Source: Terriglobia bacterium (lineage in GTDB: Bacteria > Acidobacteriota > Terriglobia > Acidiferrales > UBA7541). Taken from it: a stretch of 43,462 nucleotides of DNA. The translations under genes were made by a program, and so were the position numbers. The stretch is taken from positions 1 to 43,462 of the forward strand of contig JAIQES010000039.1 in NCBI GenBank assembly GCA_020073705.1. Reading direction: 5' to 3'. The notes under the pieces are model-generated. The model was not told the DNA's origin. It made no database searches and worked only from the letters and a program-made list of their open reading frames with translations. Below, piece by piece: positions 26,663 through 35,615 of the stretch; position 1 is the first letter of the stretch, and the number at the start of each line of letters is the position of its first letter.

Positions 26663-27676
26663 TTATGGTCTTGCGCCGGGCGGGAGGAAGCACATCGGAA
26701 GGTCGCGTGAAGTGCGCAGTCCCGCCGGGGCGTCTAGGATCGCCGGGATACAATTTACGACGACGGCGGCGGTGGCCATGTCACCGTGCGTGCCGCCCGG
26801 GATAGTGAGCGTCAGGGTGGGATTGCCGGTGATTTCGGCGGTATCGCCGGGTTCTGTGGCTCCGGCATACATCTGCAATTCCATGTAGATTTTTTCTTCG
26901 CCGCCAGCCAATCCGCGTGCGATCTGGAAGACACCGGCAACCTGTCCCGCCTCTACCTCAAGGAACGGGGTCGTGAGGCGCTCCCGCGCGACGACAGGCT
27001 CGATTGATTCTGTAATCACATCGACGTCCAGGCCCAGCGCGTCCGAAACCATCGCCACAGACTCGGGCAGGCCGTGATGCTTGATGCCCCCGGCCGCGAC
27101 CTGCGCGCGAAACTCTTCGACGGTCATCCCAGCACCCACTTTCTTCTGCAGCGGCAGGCGGCGCTTTGATGCGTCCACGATGCGAATCGCACGGGCCGAT
27201 TCGATCTGCTGCGAAGCGGCACTGAGCGTGATCAGAAGTTTGTCCATCACGAAACCGGGATTGACGCCTGTTCCGATCAGCGCGACGCCCCATGTTTTGG
27301 CCTCGGCATCGAGTTGCGTCACCAACTTGGGATATTTCCGGAACGGATACGCCAGCTCTTCGCAAGTCGAGACGACGCAGGATTCCGCAGCCAGGCACGC
27401 CATCAACTGGTCCATCACACTGGGTAACAGAGTGGAGGTCGAATGGATCACCACATCTGCCGATTCGGCCAGCATGGCCGCCGCATCATCAGTTACCTTC
27501 ACGCCCCACGGCGCATCCGCTGCGCCGGCCACTTCTCCCAGGTCGCGCCCCGCTTTGGCCGGATCGGTATCAATGGCTCCGATGATTTCGATGGATTTCT
27601 TTTCCCGCATCAGCCGCACGATGGCGGCTCCGATGGGACCGACGCCGTACTGCACCGCACGAATCTTTTTTTTCAT
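26663..27676 (-). CDS. DapB-fold NAD(P)-dependent dehydrogenase (2,4-diaminopentanoate dehydrogenase-like)
   Basis: A 337-aa protein beginning MKKKIRAVQYGVGPIGAAIV, with a Rossmann domain of the dihydrodipicolinate-reductase type (GAIDTDPAKAGRDLGEVAG, then DVVIHSTST). The C-terminal part is longer than DapB (GVALIGTGVNPGFVMDKLL, then GTHGDMATAAVVVNCIPAIL). This resembles 2,4-diaminopentanoate/amine dehydrogenases; a lysine-biosynthesis role is unlikely. Substrate not known. GGAG lies just upstream of the chosen ATG; a 51-residue upstream extension is rejected. Its last 22 codons form the right copy of the 69-bp repeat. Confidence 0.8.
   Translation of the reverse strand: MKKKIRAVQYGVGPIGAAIVRLMREKKSIEIIGAIDTDPAKAGRDLGEVAGAADAPWGVKVTDDAAAMLAESADVVIHSTSTLLPSVMDQLMACLAAESCVVSTCEELAYPFRKYPKLVTQLDAEAKTWGVALIGTGVNPGFVMDKLLITLSAASQQIESARAIRIVDASKRRLPLQKKVGAGMTVEEFRAQVAAGGIKHHGLPESVAMVSDALGLDVDVITESIEPVVARERLTTPFLEVEAGQVAGVFQIARGLAGGEEKIYMELQMYAGATEPGDTAEITGNPTLTLTIPGGTHGDMATAAVVVNCIPAILDAPAGLRTSRDLPMCFLPPGARP
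26664..26732 (+). repeat. 69-bp direct repeat, right copy
   Basis: This is the partner of 24928-24996, with differences at two positions. It is fully inside the 3' end of the DapB-fold gene. The copies flank 1,667 bp containing the Tat-exported hydrolase. The sequences outside both copies do not match each other. No terminal inverted repeats or transposase were found inside. Confidence 0.85.
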
Positions 27677-27939
27677 GATGGGCTCCGTTGCGCTCGCCGC
27701 GCGCTTACTTGAACAATTGATTCTCGCCAGCATCCCGGGCGGCGATTTCTTCGCACGTTGAATTCGAGCGAATACCATAAAGCAATCTCGCGGCACGTTC
27801 AACCGGATTCGTCTGCAGATTTGTTTCATATGGATGAGCGGTCGCGGCGCTGGTTTACTTGCCCGGTCCGCGCCGGGGACGGATAATGCGTTGAACTGCC
27901 AAACGGAGCGGCTTAATGCGCCGCAGAAGGGAGGCTTTT

Positions 27940-28230
27940 ATGGCGACAGCAAAGCTGTCGGAACAGGAGATCGCAGCGAAACTACGGAAGCTTGGCGGCT
28001 GGAGCGTGGTGGACGGAAACTTGCACCGAGTGTTCGAATTCCAGGATTTCACGCAGGCATTTGGATTCATGACGCGGGTCGCGCTCGTAGCCGAGAAAAT
28101 GGATCATCATCCGGATTGGTCGAACTCGTGGAACAAAGTTACCGTGGATTTGTCCACACACAGCGCCGGCGGCCTGACGAAGAAAGATGTCGACCTGGCA
28201 GGGAAGATCCAGCAAATCTACGGAGGTTAA
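27940..28230 (+). CDS. phhB: 4a-hydroxytetrahydrobiopterin dehydratase
   Basis: Pterin-4a-carbinolamine dehydratase, 96 aa, which regenerates the pterin cofactor after aromatic amino acid hydroxylation. The signature is clear: [20 protein letters not shown], then [19 protein letters not shown] with the catalytic histidines, and the C-terminal [25 protein letters not shown] precedes the ATG. It is divergent from the DapB-fold gene. No phenylalanine hydroxylase gene is next to it. Confidence 0.94.
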   Translation: MATAKLSEQEIAAKLRKLGGWSVVDGNLHRVFEFQDFTQAFGFMTRVALVAEKMDHHPDWSNSWNKVTVDLSTHSAGGLTKKDVDLAGKIQQIYGG

Positions 28231-28562
28231 CAGATCCATCAGATGAACTCGCATGTTCGATATGTCCATGCCTACGGTCTCGGAGATGGCCGACAAGGCT
28301 GGGGTTGAGCTAAATATCCCGAGAGAGGATAAACTGAAGGGCACCGGAGAGACCTAGGGACGCTCAGGATCTGTCACCACGTATCTAACGAGGAATCTTC
28401 ACTGTGGCGGTCGTGTGCTGGTCACTGGGAGAAACTTCCTTTATTGGACCTGTTCGGTCACGCTGAACGGTTATCGCTACTCTTGTTGAGTCTCCTCCCG
28501 GCCCGCTACACTGGGGCATCAACAAAGAGGAACCCGCTAACCACAAACGTTGGCGCACGCTC
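28231..28562. other. Intergenic gap with a possible 34-aa ORF
   Basis: There are 332 bp between phhB and the convergent PilZ gene. The only item is a short frame at 28253-28357 (MFDMSMPTVSEMADKAGVEL onward), which reads somewhat like a protein end but lacks a ribosome site or known family. I saw no terminator or repeat. Confidence 0.3.
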
Positions 28563-28865
28563 TTACCTCAGAATCCAATCGCGTGGTTTTTCGGCAAACT
28601 GAAAGCCATACTGTTGCCCAGGAGTGTTGGGCCATTTGACATGGGCCACCCGAGCGCAACCCACCCTTCGTTCGATCCCACTGCCCTTTAGAAATACGTC
28701 TACTATGGCATCCTTCGCCAACGAGAAGCGACAGCCGCACAGGAATCCGACCGTGCTCACGTTTTCGGTTACAGTCAGCACGTCAAACGCTTTTCCGGTG
28801 CTATCAGTCCCTGTGAGCTTCAGGATTACCCTGAGCTTAGGACGTGTCTCGGCCCGCCGGTCCAC
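28563..28865 (-). CDS. Small PilZ-like domain protein
   Basis: A single-domain protein of 100 aa. The N terminus RRAETRPKLRVILKLTG and the following TVTENVSTVGFLCGCRFSL place it in the PilZ fold. The usual DxSxxG appears as NVSTVG, so cyclic di-GMP binding may be altered. The frame opens at a GTG (28865) with an in-frame stop only 11 codons upstream, so the start is well bounded. It lies 79 bp downstream of the hybrid histidine kinase on the same strand and may be co-transcribed with it. Confidence 0.72.
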   Translation of the reverse strand: MDRRAETRPKLRVILKLTGTDSTGKAFDVLTVTENVSTVGFLCGCRFSLAKDAIVDVFLKGSGIERRVGCARVAHVKWPNTPGQQYGFQFAEKPRDWILR

Positions 28866-28944
28866 ATTTTTGACATTTCGTTCTTTAACCGCCTCTTAAA
28901 CAGCAAGTTCGCAGGCTCATTGTTTCCTAGGAAATTCAAATCGT

Positions 28945-30657
28945 CTAGTTAGCCGTCAATTGCTTCGATGAATTCAGTACCTCATGCAGCTTAAGAAGCA
29001 ACGTATCCCGCGAGATTGGCTTAGCCAAAAAGATCGCTCCGGAATTGAGCTCCTGACGAGTAGTGAAGCTTGTGTAACCTGACATGTAGATGACCCTCAT
29101 CTCCGGGTGTAGCGGCATCAAATTCTCGGCCACCGCAAGTCCGTTCATTCCTGGCATCACCATGTCCGTCAACAGCAGATGGATAGGTCCGCGATGCAGC
29201 CGGGCAATTTCAATCGCTTGGCTACCACCGTTGGCCTCCAATACGATATAGCCGCCTTGCTCAAGCATCATACGGGTCAAGGTGCGGAGCGGCTCTTCGT
29301 CTTCTACTAGTAGGACCGTCTCCGATCCCTTGAGAGAGCCGGCAGCGACATCGCTAGGGCGACTCCGCGTGACTGCCTCGTCAACCTGTGGCAGATAAAC
29401 TTTGAACGTTGAGCCGAGTCCGGGTTCGCTTTCAACCCAGATATAGCCGCCGCTCTGTTTGACGATTCCGTAAACCGTCGAAAGTCCAAGGCCGGTACCT
29501 TTGCCTAACTCTTTGGTCGTGAAGAAAGGCTCAAAGATATGCGACCGTGTTTGCTCGTCCATACCGATGCCCGTGTCGGTCATTACGAGCATCACGTAAT
29601 TGCCTGGAACTGTTGGTGGATGGCGAAGGGCGTATTCCTCATCTAAATTGGCATTCCTGGTCTCGATGAATAGCTTCCCGCCTTCTGGCATCGCATCCCG
29701 GGCGTTGACGGCCAAGTTCATGATGACCTGTTCGATCTGTCCCTGATCCGCTCTGACCTGCCCGAGTTCCGAAGCCAGCACTGTGGTCAGCTCAATATCC
29801 TCACTGATCAGACGGCGAAGCATCTTTTCGGTATCAGTCACGACAGCGTTAAGGTCCAGAACCCTTGGTGCGAGCACCTGCTGACGACTAAACGCCAGCA
29901 ACTGGCGGATCAGCGAGACGGCACGCCGCCCAGCTTTCTTGATCTCTTCGACGCTCTTGCGAAGCTTGCTATCCCGTTCCAGACGCTCCTCGAGAATCTC
30001 ACTGTAGCCGATGATCACCCCCAGCAGGTTATTGAAGTCGTGGGCGATCCCACCTGTCAGCAGCCCAACGGCTTCCATCTTCTGTGTTTGGCGTAACTGT
30101 TGCTCCATCTGCTTCCTCTCGGTGATGTCCTGCGTGATGGCAACGAAATGAGTGATCTCTTCCCGAACGTTGCGCACCGGGATGATAGTCATGTCCTCCG
30201 TGTACTGCCGCCCATCCTTGCGACAGTTGATAATCTCCCCATGCCAGACCTGGCCGGCAAGAATGGTCTTCCACATACTCTCGTAAAACGATCGAGGGTG
30301 CTGGTGGGAGGAAAGAATGCGCGGATTTTGACCCTGCACCTCATTGAGGGAATAGCCGGTGATCGTCGTAAAAGCGGGATTCGTCCAAACGATGTTGCCC
30401 GAACGGTCGGCGATGACCACCCCGTTGAGAGTGAATTCTAGAACGGCGAGTTGCAGTTGGAGCCGGGCATCGGTCTTCCTGTAGAGGATGGCGTCGAGAG
30501 CATAGAGCAGCGGCGCGCAAATACCTACCAGCAACAGAGATTTAACCAGGATCCTTACGGCGCCTGTCAGACCAAACATCGGGAGAACGAACATTACCAG
30601 GATCTCGACCACTGCTACGATGGTCAAAGTCGGCAGGAATACCGCAAGCCTCTTCAT
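28945..30657 (-). CDS. Membrane-bound PAS hybrid histidine kinase
   Basis: A 570-aa sensor kinase. Two N-terminal hydrophobic helices (about residues 5-57) anchor it. A PAS domain follows ([20 protein letters not shown] to [13 protein letters not shown]). The HisKA box is [17 protein letters not shown], with His near residue 210. The HATPase domain has [23 protein letters not shown] and [15 protein letters not shown]. The C-terminal receiver has [10 protein letters not shown], the phospho-Asp in [13 protein letters not shown], and the conserved Lys in FLAKPIS. No partner DNA-binding regulator is adjacent. GAGGTGGGGG precedes the chosen ATG; a 29-residue upstream extension is rejected. Confidence 0.93.
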   Translation of the reverse strand: MKRLAVFLPTLTIVAVVEILVMFVLPMFGLTGAVRILVKSLLLVGICAPLLYALDAILYRKTDARLQLQLAVLEFTLNGVVIADRSGNIVWTNPAFTTITGYSLNEVQGQNPRILSSHQHPRSFYESMWKTILAGQVWHGEIINCRKDGRQYTEDMTIIPVRNVREEITHFVAITQDITERKQMEQQLRQTQKMEAVGLLTGGIAHDFNNLLGVIIGYSEILEERLERDSKLRKSVEEIKKAGRRAVSLIRQLLAFSRQQVLAPRVLDLNAVVTDTEKMLRRLISEDIELTTVLASELGQVRADQGQIEQVIMNLAVNARDAMPEGGKLFIETRNANLDEEYALRHPPTVPGNYVMLVMTDTGIGMDEQTRSHIFEPFFTTKELGKGTGLGLSTVYGIVKQSGGYIWVESEPGLGSTFKVYLPQVDEAVTRSRPSDVAAGSLKGSETVLLVEDEEPLRTLTRMMLEQGGYIVLEANGGSQAIEIARLHRGPIHLLLTDMVMPGMNGLAVAENLMPLHPEMRVIYMSGYTSFTTRQELNSGAIFLAKPISRDTLLLKLHEVLNSSKQLTAN

Positions 30658-31183
30658 GAGTCCCCCCACCTCAATTGAAGTACCAGTATAATTTGCTATG
30701 AAAATACTTAAAGAAGAACTTACTGGGCGTTGTTCAATGCACAATTACGCATCTTCGAATCGCATATCTCTGGACGGCGATGTGTCCGTGCGATGCGACA
30801 AGTCAGGAATGAGAATTCCCGATTTCAACTTTATCTTTGCACAGGACCATAGGGCAGCCGCCCCTCTCCTGCTAATCTCAGATCGCCTTGGCTGTGGTTG
30901 AGTGGCATCGCGGCTCGTTGGGCAGTTCCGCTGGCTTGGTCTGGTCCTCGCTTGCAACCTACCTCCCCACTAACACTTCTCTTCACTGGATAACTTCTGA
31001 ACGCGCGATTCGCTGTCTCTCCTGGTTCGCCACCCGTTCGGCAGCGGCAGCGCCGCGATCCTACTGATTGGTCGTGGCGCGCCAATTTGGCGCGTGGGAG
31101 CCGTACCTGCCGCAGGTTTGATAGAATGTTTCTTTCGTCCCGGCAGAGTTTATTTTCGTCCACAGGGGATAGGGGAAACCACG
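30658..31183. promoter_or_regulatory. Divergent intergenic region with a 17-bp dyad upstream of the E1 gene
   Basis: There are 526 bp between the divergent kinase and sucA genes with no credible ORF. At 31078-31094 the arms CGCGCCAA and TTGGCGCG face each other around one base, an operator-like dyad about 90 bp before the sucA start. TAGAAT at 31122-31127 could be a -10 box just downstream of it, without a clear -35. The AGGGGA ribosome site is at 31171-31176. Confidence 0.4.
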
Positions 31184-33631
31184 GTGCAACGAAGCGCCGA
31201 GCACGAGCGTGTATTTGAGGCCTATCGACGTTGGGGCTATCTTGCGGCGAATCTCGATCCACTTGGTTTCCTGAAGCCGGTCGAACATCGCGAACTCATC
31301 CAGGATGGCGCGGACGCCGCTGCGGGACGAAAATTCTATTGTGGCACTATCGGCGCCGAGTTCGTGCACATCGGTGATCCCGAACGCCGCCAGTGGATTG
31401 CCGAGCGGCTGGAATCGGACCGGCCCCAGCCCGACCGCGCCTATATCCTGGAGCGGCTGATCCGCGCCGAGCTATTCGAACGAGTTCTGCAGGCGCGCTA
31501 CCTTGGCAACAAGAGATTCTCGCTCGAAGGCGTCACGGCGCTTATCCCGCTGCTCGACCACGTTCTCGAGGCGGCCGCGAAAGCAGGCGGCGAACAGGTT
31601 GTACTGGGAATGAGCCATCGCGGCCGCCTGAACGTAATGGCGCACATCGCGGGACAGCGCGCGGCGGATATTTTTGCGGGTTTCGAGGACGTGGACCCGC
31701 GCAGTGTGCTGGGAAGCGGCGACGTCAAGTATCACCTCGGCGCGACTGGGACCTACCGCACTCGGGATGGCCGCACGCTGAACGTTCATCTCGCTTCGAA
31801 CCCGAGCCACCTCGAAGCAGTCGATCCGGTCGCCATCGGCCGCACGCGCGCAAAGCAGGCGCGCATTGGCAAGGGCAGCCACGCCAAAGTGGTCCCGATC
31901 GTGTTGCACGGAGATGCCGCGTTTGCAGGACAAGGCATCTGGGCCGAAACGCTGAACTTCGCCGAACTGGCCGCCTATTCGGTCGGCGGCACGATCCATG
32001 TCATCGTTAACAATTTGCTCGGCTTCACGACAGCGCCCGCGCAACTACATTCCTCGCGTTTTGCGTCTTCGCTGACGAAGCGACAGGGGATTCCCATATT
32101 CCACGTCAATGGGGAAGACCCGGACGCGGTTGTGCGCGTCGGGCAGATGGCGCAGGAGTACCGCCACGCGTTCGAGAGCGACGTGGTCGTGGACTTGATA
32201 GGTTACCGGCGCCACGGCCACAGTGAGGTAGATGACCCGACTATCACGCAGCCGCGACTCTACGCCAAGATCAAGGACCATCCACCGCTGTGGCAGATTT
32301 ACGCAAAGCAGACCGGCGTGGACCCAACCGCGATGATCGAAGCGGTGCGCACTGAATTGGAAAGCGCACACAAAGCGGCGGGCGCCATGAAGAAAAAACC
32401 GCGACTGGGCAAGCTGCCCTCATACTGGTCGCCATACAAGCGCGGCTGCTACGACAGCGCCTATGAAGTGGACACCGGAGTCCCGGCGGAAAGGCTCGGC
32501 GAAGTCACGGACATGCTGACGCGCTATCCGGCGGATTTCGCAATTCATCCGAAAGTGAAGAAGCTGCTCGAGCAACGCTCCGAAATGGGACATGGCAAGC
32601 GCCCGGTGGACTATGGTATGGCAGAAGCGCTCGCGTTCGGGACGCTGCTGCTGTCTGGCACGCCGGTGCGCTTTACGGGTCAGGACACGCGCCGCGGCAC
32701 GTTCAACCAACGCCATGCGGCGTTTGTCGAAACGCAAACGGAAGCCGAATATGTTCCGCTCGAACACCTCGCTCCAGGCCAGGCGCGCTGCGAAATCTAC
32801 AACTCCCCGCTTTCCGAAGGCGGCGTGCTCGGCTTCGAGTACGGCTATAGCCGTGATTACCCCGAGGCACTTGTGCTCTGGGAGGCCCAATTCGGTGATT
32901 TTGCGAACGGCGCGCAGGTGATCATCGACCAGTTCATCAGCTCGGGTGAGGACAAATGGAATCTCCCGTCCGGAATCGTGCTGCTGCTGCCGCACGGGTA
33001 TGAGGGCCAGGGCCCGGAACATTCGAGCGCCCGCATCGAGCGCTACCTTCAACTCGCCGCCGAGGACAACATTCAAGTTTGCCAGCCCTCCAATGCGGCA
33101 CAGTATTTTCACTTGCTACGCCGGCAAGCGCTGCGCCGCTGGCGCAAGCCGCTGGTGGTGTTCACACCCAAAAGCATGCTGCGCCATCCCGATGCGTCTT
33201 CACCGCTTGAGGATTTGTCCCGCCCGCGGTTCGAGTGTGTTATTCCTGACCGCGAAATCACTTCTGCCCAGCGCATTTTGATTTGCAGTGGAAAAATCGG
33301 GCATGAGCTGCGCAATGAGCGCAAACAGCGCGGCGATAACGAAACGGCAATTCTATTTCTCGATCAGCTTTATCCGTTCCCGAAGAACGAACTGCGCGTG
33401 GAAATTGCGCGCCATCCGGATGCGCGCGAAATTGTGTGGGTGCAGGAAGAGCCGGCCAACATGGGTGCGCTCTCCTACGTCCTGCCGCGCATCCAGCACT
33501 ACATTCAAGGTATTCCCGCGCGTTCGGTGAAGCGCTCGGCGAGCGCCAGCCCGGCTACCGGATCGGCCAAGGCGCACGAACTCGAGCAGAAAATATTGAT
33601 CACTCTGGCCTTCACTACCGGCCCGAGCTGA
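31184..33631 (+). CDS. sucA: 2-oxoglutarate dehydrogenase E1 component
   Basis: The thiamine-diphosphate E1 subunit decarboxylates 2-oxoglutarate in the TCA cycle. The 815-aa protein is shorter than the 930-aa enterobacterial form, mainly at the N terminus. Recognisable parts are YRRWGYLAANLDPLG, VVLGMSHRGRLNVMAHIAG, HGDAAFAGQGIWAETLN, RRHGHSEVDDP, FTGQDTRRGTFNQRHA and LLPHGYEGQGPEHSSARIER. The usual VNNQ.GFTT reads VNNLLGFTT. I choose the GTG at 31184, preceded by AGGGGA; the 30-residue upstream extension has no E1 character. E2 and E3 genes are not adjacent. Confidence 0.93.
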   Translation: MQRSAEHERVFEAYRRWGYLAANLDPLGFLKPVEHRELIQDGADAAAGRKFYCGTIGAEFVHIGDPERRQWIAERLESDRPQPDRAYILERLIRAELFERVLQARYLGNKRFSLEGVTALIPLLDHVLEAAAKAGGEQVVLGMSHRGRLNVMAHIAGQRAADIFAGFEDVDPRSVLGSGDVKYHLGATGTYRTRDGRTLNVHLASNPSHLEAVDPVAIGRTRAKQARIGKGSHAKVVPIVLHGDAAFAGQGIWAETLNFAELAAYSVGGTIHVIVNNLLGFTTAPAQLHSSRFASSLTKRQGIPIFHVNGEDPDAVVRVGQMAQEYRHAFESDVVVDLIGYRRHGHSEVDDPTITQPRLYAKIKDHPPLWQIYAKQTGVDPTAMIEAVRTELESAHKAAGAMKKKPRLGKLPSYWSPYKRGCYDSAYEVDTGVPAERLGEVTDMLTRYPADFAIHPKVKKLLEQRSEMGHGKRPVDYGMAEALAFGTLLLSGTPVRFTGQDTRRGTFNQRHAAFVETQTEAEYVPLEHLAPGQARCEIYNSPLSEGGVLGFEYGYSRDYPEALVLWEAQFGDFANGAQVIIDQFISSGEDKWNLPSGIVLLLPHGYEGQGPEHSSARIERYLQLAAEDNIQVCQPSNAAQYFHLLRRQALRRWRKPLVVFTPKSMLRHPDASSPLEDLSRPRFECVIPDREITSAQRILICSGKIGHELRNERKQRGDNETAILFLDQLYPFPKNELRVEIARHPDAREIVWVQEEPANMGALSYVLPRIQHYIQGIPARSVKRSASASPATGSAKAHELEQKILITLAFTTGPS

Positions 33632-33671
33632 TCGCCGCGGAAACGCGGAGGTTTTCCAGGAGGAAGTAAAG

Positions 33672-34772
33672 ATGCGAACGATGGGTTTGAAAGCAATCCT
33701 GTTGATGGCCGTAATGTTTTGCACCGCGGCGTTCGTTTCCGCGCAGCAGAATGCACCGCTGACCGCAGTCCCGCCTAAAGAAGGGGATTTCGTGGTGCAT
33801 GACTTCAAGTTCTCCGATGGCCAGTCACTACCCGAGGTGCGGCTGCACTACACGACGATTGGCACACCGCAGCGTGACACAAACGGCCGGGTCACCAACG
33901 CCGTGCTGATTCTCCACGGCACGAACCGCGCTGGCAGAGTTTTTCTGGTCCCGTCATTTGCCGGAGTGCTCTTTGGCCCCGGCCAGTTACTCGATGCTTC
34001 GAAGTACTACCTCATTCTTCCCGATCAACTCGGCGCCGGCCTGGGAAAATCCACCAAGCCGAGTGACGGCCTGCGGGCGAAATTTCCGCACTACGACTAT
34101 TCGGACATGGTTCGCGCGTCACAATTGATGCTGACCCAAGGATTGCAGGTGAATCATCTGCATCTGCTCGTCGGCACGTCGATGGGCTGCATGGAAGGTT
34201 TCCTATGGGGCGAATCGAACTCCGAAGATATGGACGCCATGCTTCTGCTCTCCTGCCTGCCCGTGGAGGTTGGCGGACGCAACCGCATGGTGCGCAAAAT
34301 AATGATCGATGATGTGAAGAACGATCCAGGCTGGAACAACGGCAACTACACACAACAGCCTTATGGGTTGCGCGCCGCGCTCGGCCATCTGCTTGTTGTA
34401 GGAAGCGCCCCAACGCTTTGGCAGAGGGAATATCCCACCGCCACTCTGGCCGACAAGTTCGTGGATCAATACATCGAAGAGAACATGAAGACGACCGACG
34501 CCAACGATTTCATATACCAGTACGATGCGTCCCGAAACTACAATCCAGCAAAGGATCTCGGTAAGATCCGCGCGAAAGTGTTGCTCATCAATTTCCAGGA
34601 AGACTTTTGGAATCCCGCCGAACTCGGTGTCGCGGAGCAAGAAATGAAGAAAGTGAAAAACGGAAAGTTTGTCCTCCTGCCGTTTTCCGACCAATCGCGA
34701 GGCCACTATACGTTTTTCCAGGCCGCGTTCTGGCAGAAGTATCTGGCCGACTTCCTCAAGGACTTAAAATAG
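33672..34772 (+). CDS. Secreted alpha/beta hydrolase, homoserine O-acetyltransferase (MetX)-like
   Basis: A 366-aa protein with a Sec signal peptide (MGLKAILLMAVMFCTAAFVSAQ, about residues 4-25). The core follows the MetX pattern: LHYTTIGTPQRD, AVLILHGTNR, PDQLGAGLGKST, and the nucleophile elbow VGTSMGCMEGF. LINFQEDFWNP and QSRGHYTF give candidate Asp and His. Export argues against a biosynthetic acetyltransferase role, so an esterase or amidase is more likely; substrate unknown. AGGAGG precedes the ATG. It lies 40 bp after sucA and may be co-transcribed without a functional link. Confidence 0.85.
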   Translation: MRTMGLKAILLMAVMFCTAAFVSAQQNAPLTAVPPKEGDFVVHDFKFSDGQSLPEVRLHYTTIGTPQRDTNGRVTNAVLILHGTNRAGRVFLVPSFAGVLFGPGQLLDASKYYLILPDQLGAGLGKSTKPSDGLRAKFPHYDYSDMVRASQLMLTQGLQVNHLHLLVGTSMGCMEGFLWGESNSEDMDAMLLLSCLPVEVGGRNRMVRKIMIDDVKNDPGWNNGNYTQQPYGLRAALGHLLVVGSAPTLWQREYPTATLADKFVDQYIEENMKTTDANDFIYQYDASRNYNPAKDLGKIRAKVLLINFQEDFWNPAELGVAEQEMKKVKNGKFVLLPFSDQSRGHYTFFQAAFWQKYLADFLKDLK

Positions 34773-34850
34773 CGAGAAGCAGGCGCATCCTATTGCGGCA
34801 CTAGAAGCCCATTGTCGTGTGCAGAAAGAGCGTTTCAGTCAAAAGTGATC

Positions 34851-35507
34851 TTACTCGAACTGCTTTTGGAAAGCCGCGAGCTGCTGTTTCAAGTCCGCGA
34901 ACTCCTTCTGGATGCCCGCGACTTCATGCTCCAGGCGCGCGATCCGCTCGCTGTCGGCTGAGATTCTGGTGACCGCCGCGCCTGAATCCGGTTCAGGCGC
35001 CCACGATTCCATATCACCGGATAGCAAGTGCGCATAGCGCGCCTCTTTGGTGCCCTGCTGCCGGGGGAGCAATTTGGCCAGAGGCGGTTCGCGCTTCATC
35101 AAGCGCTGCAGCGTGGATTGCACGATGCCTAAATCTTCAAACGCGTGCATGCGATCCGCGCGGCTGCGAAGCTCGCCGGGCGTCTGCGGGCCTCGCAATA
35201 ACAATTCGCACAGGATCGCGAGCTCGTGACGAGTAAAGTTAAAAGCTTCCTGCAGGCGATGCTCGAACTTGCTCACGCGGCTGTCCATATTATCGGCCGG
35301 TCCCGCCAACTCTTTTTGATTGAGACTGCGCAATGCCTGCCGTACGGCATCTTCGTCCAGATTCATGAGTGGATGGCGATTCGATTTCTGGTTGCACGCG
35401 TGGACGAGCGCATTGAGCGAAAGTGGATAATACTCCGGCGTGGTGAGGTCCTTTTCTATCAAGGAGCCCAGTACTCTGGTTTCCACTTCACTTAGAATGA
35501 TGTTCAT
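34851..35507 (-). CDS. YceH family protein (DUF480)
   Basis: A 218-aa cytosolic protein of the YceH/DUF480 family, built from two winged-helix domains. It starts LSEVETRVLGSLIEKDLTTP and has YYPLSLNALVHACNQKSNR, then ELAILCELLLRGPQTPGELR. The last 40 or so residues form a coiled coil (ARLEHEVAGIQKEFADLKQQ). The function of the family is not established. An upstream in-frame extension to 35579 runs into the FabV promoter region and is rejected. It is divergent from fabV with a 108-bp gap. Confidence 0.92.
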   Translation of the reverse strand: MNIILSEVETRVLGSLIEKDLTTPEYYPLSLNALVHACNQKSNRHPLMNLDEDAVRQALRSLNQKELAGPADNMDSRVSKFEHRLQEAFNFTRHELAILCELLLRGPQTPGELRSRADRMHAFEDLGIVQSTLQRLMKREPPLAKLLPRQQGTKEARYAHLLSGDMESWAPEPDSGAAVTRISADSERIARLEHEVAGIQKEFADLKQQLAAFQKQFE

Positions 35508-35615
35508 CGTGCAAAATGATACAGCAAGGCTAACCGGTTCCCAAGTGTGCGGCACCGCCCCCGGTATTCGGGTGGACAACGGCGGGCGCTCGCGCTAACG
35601 TATCGGACTTCGAAT

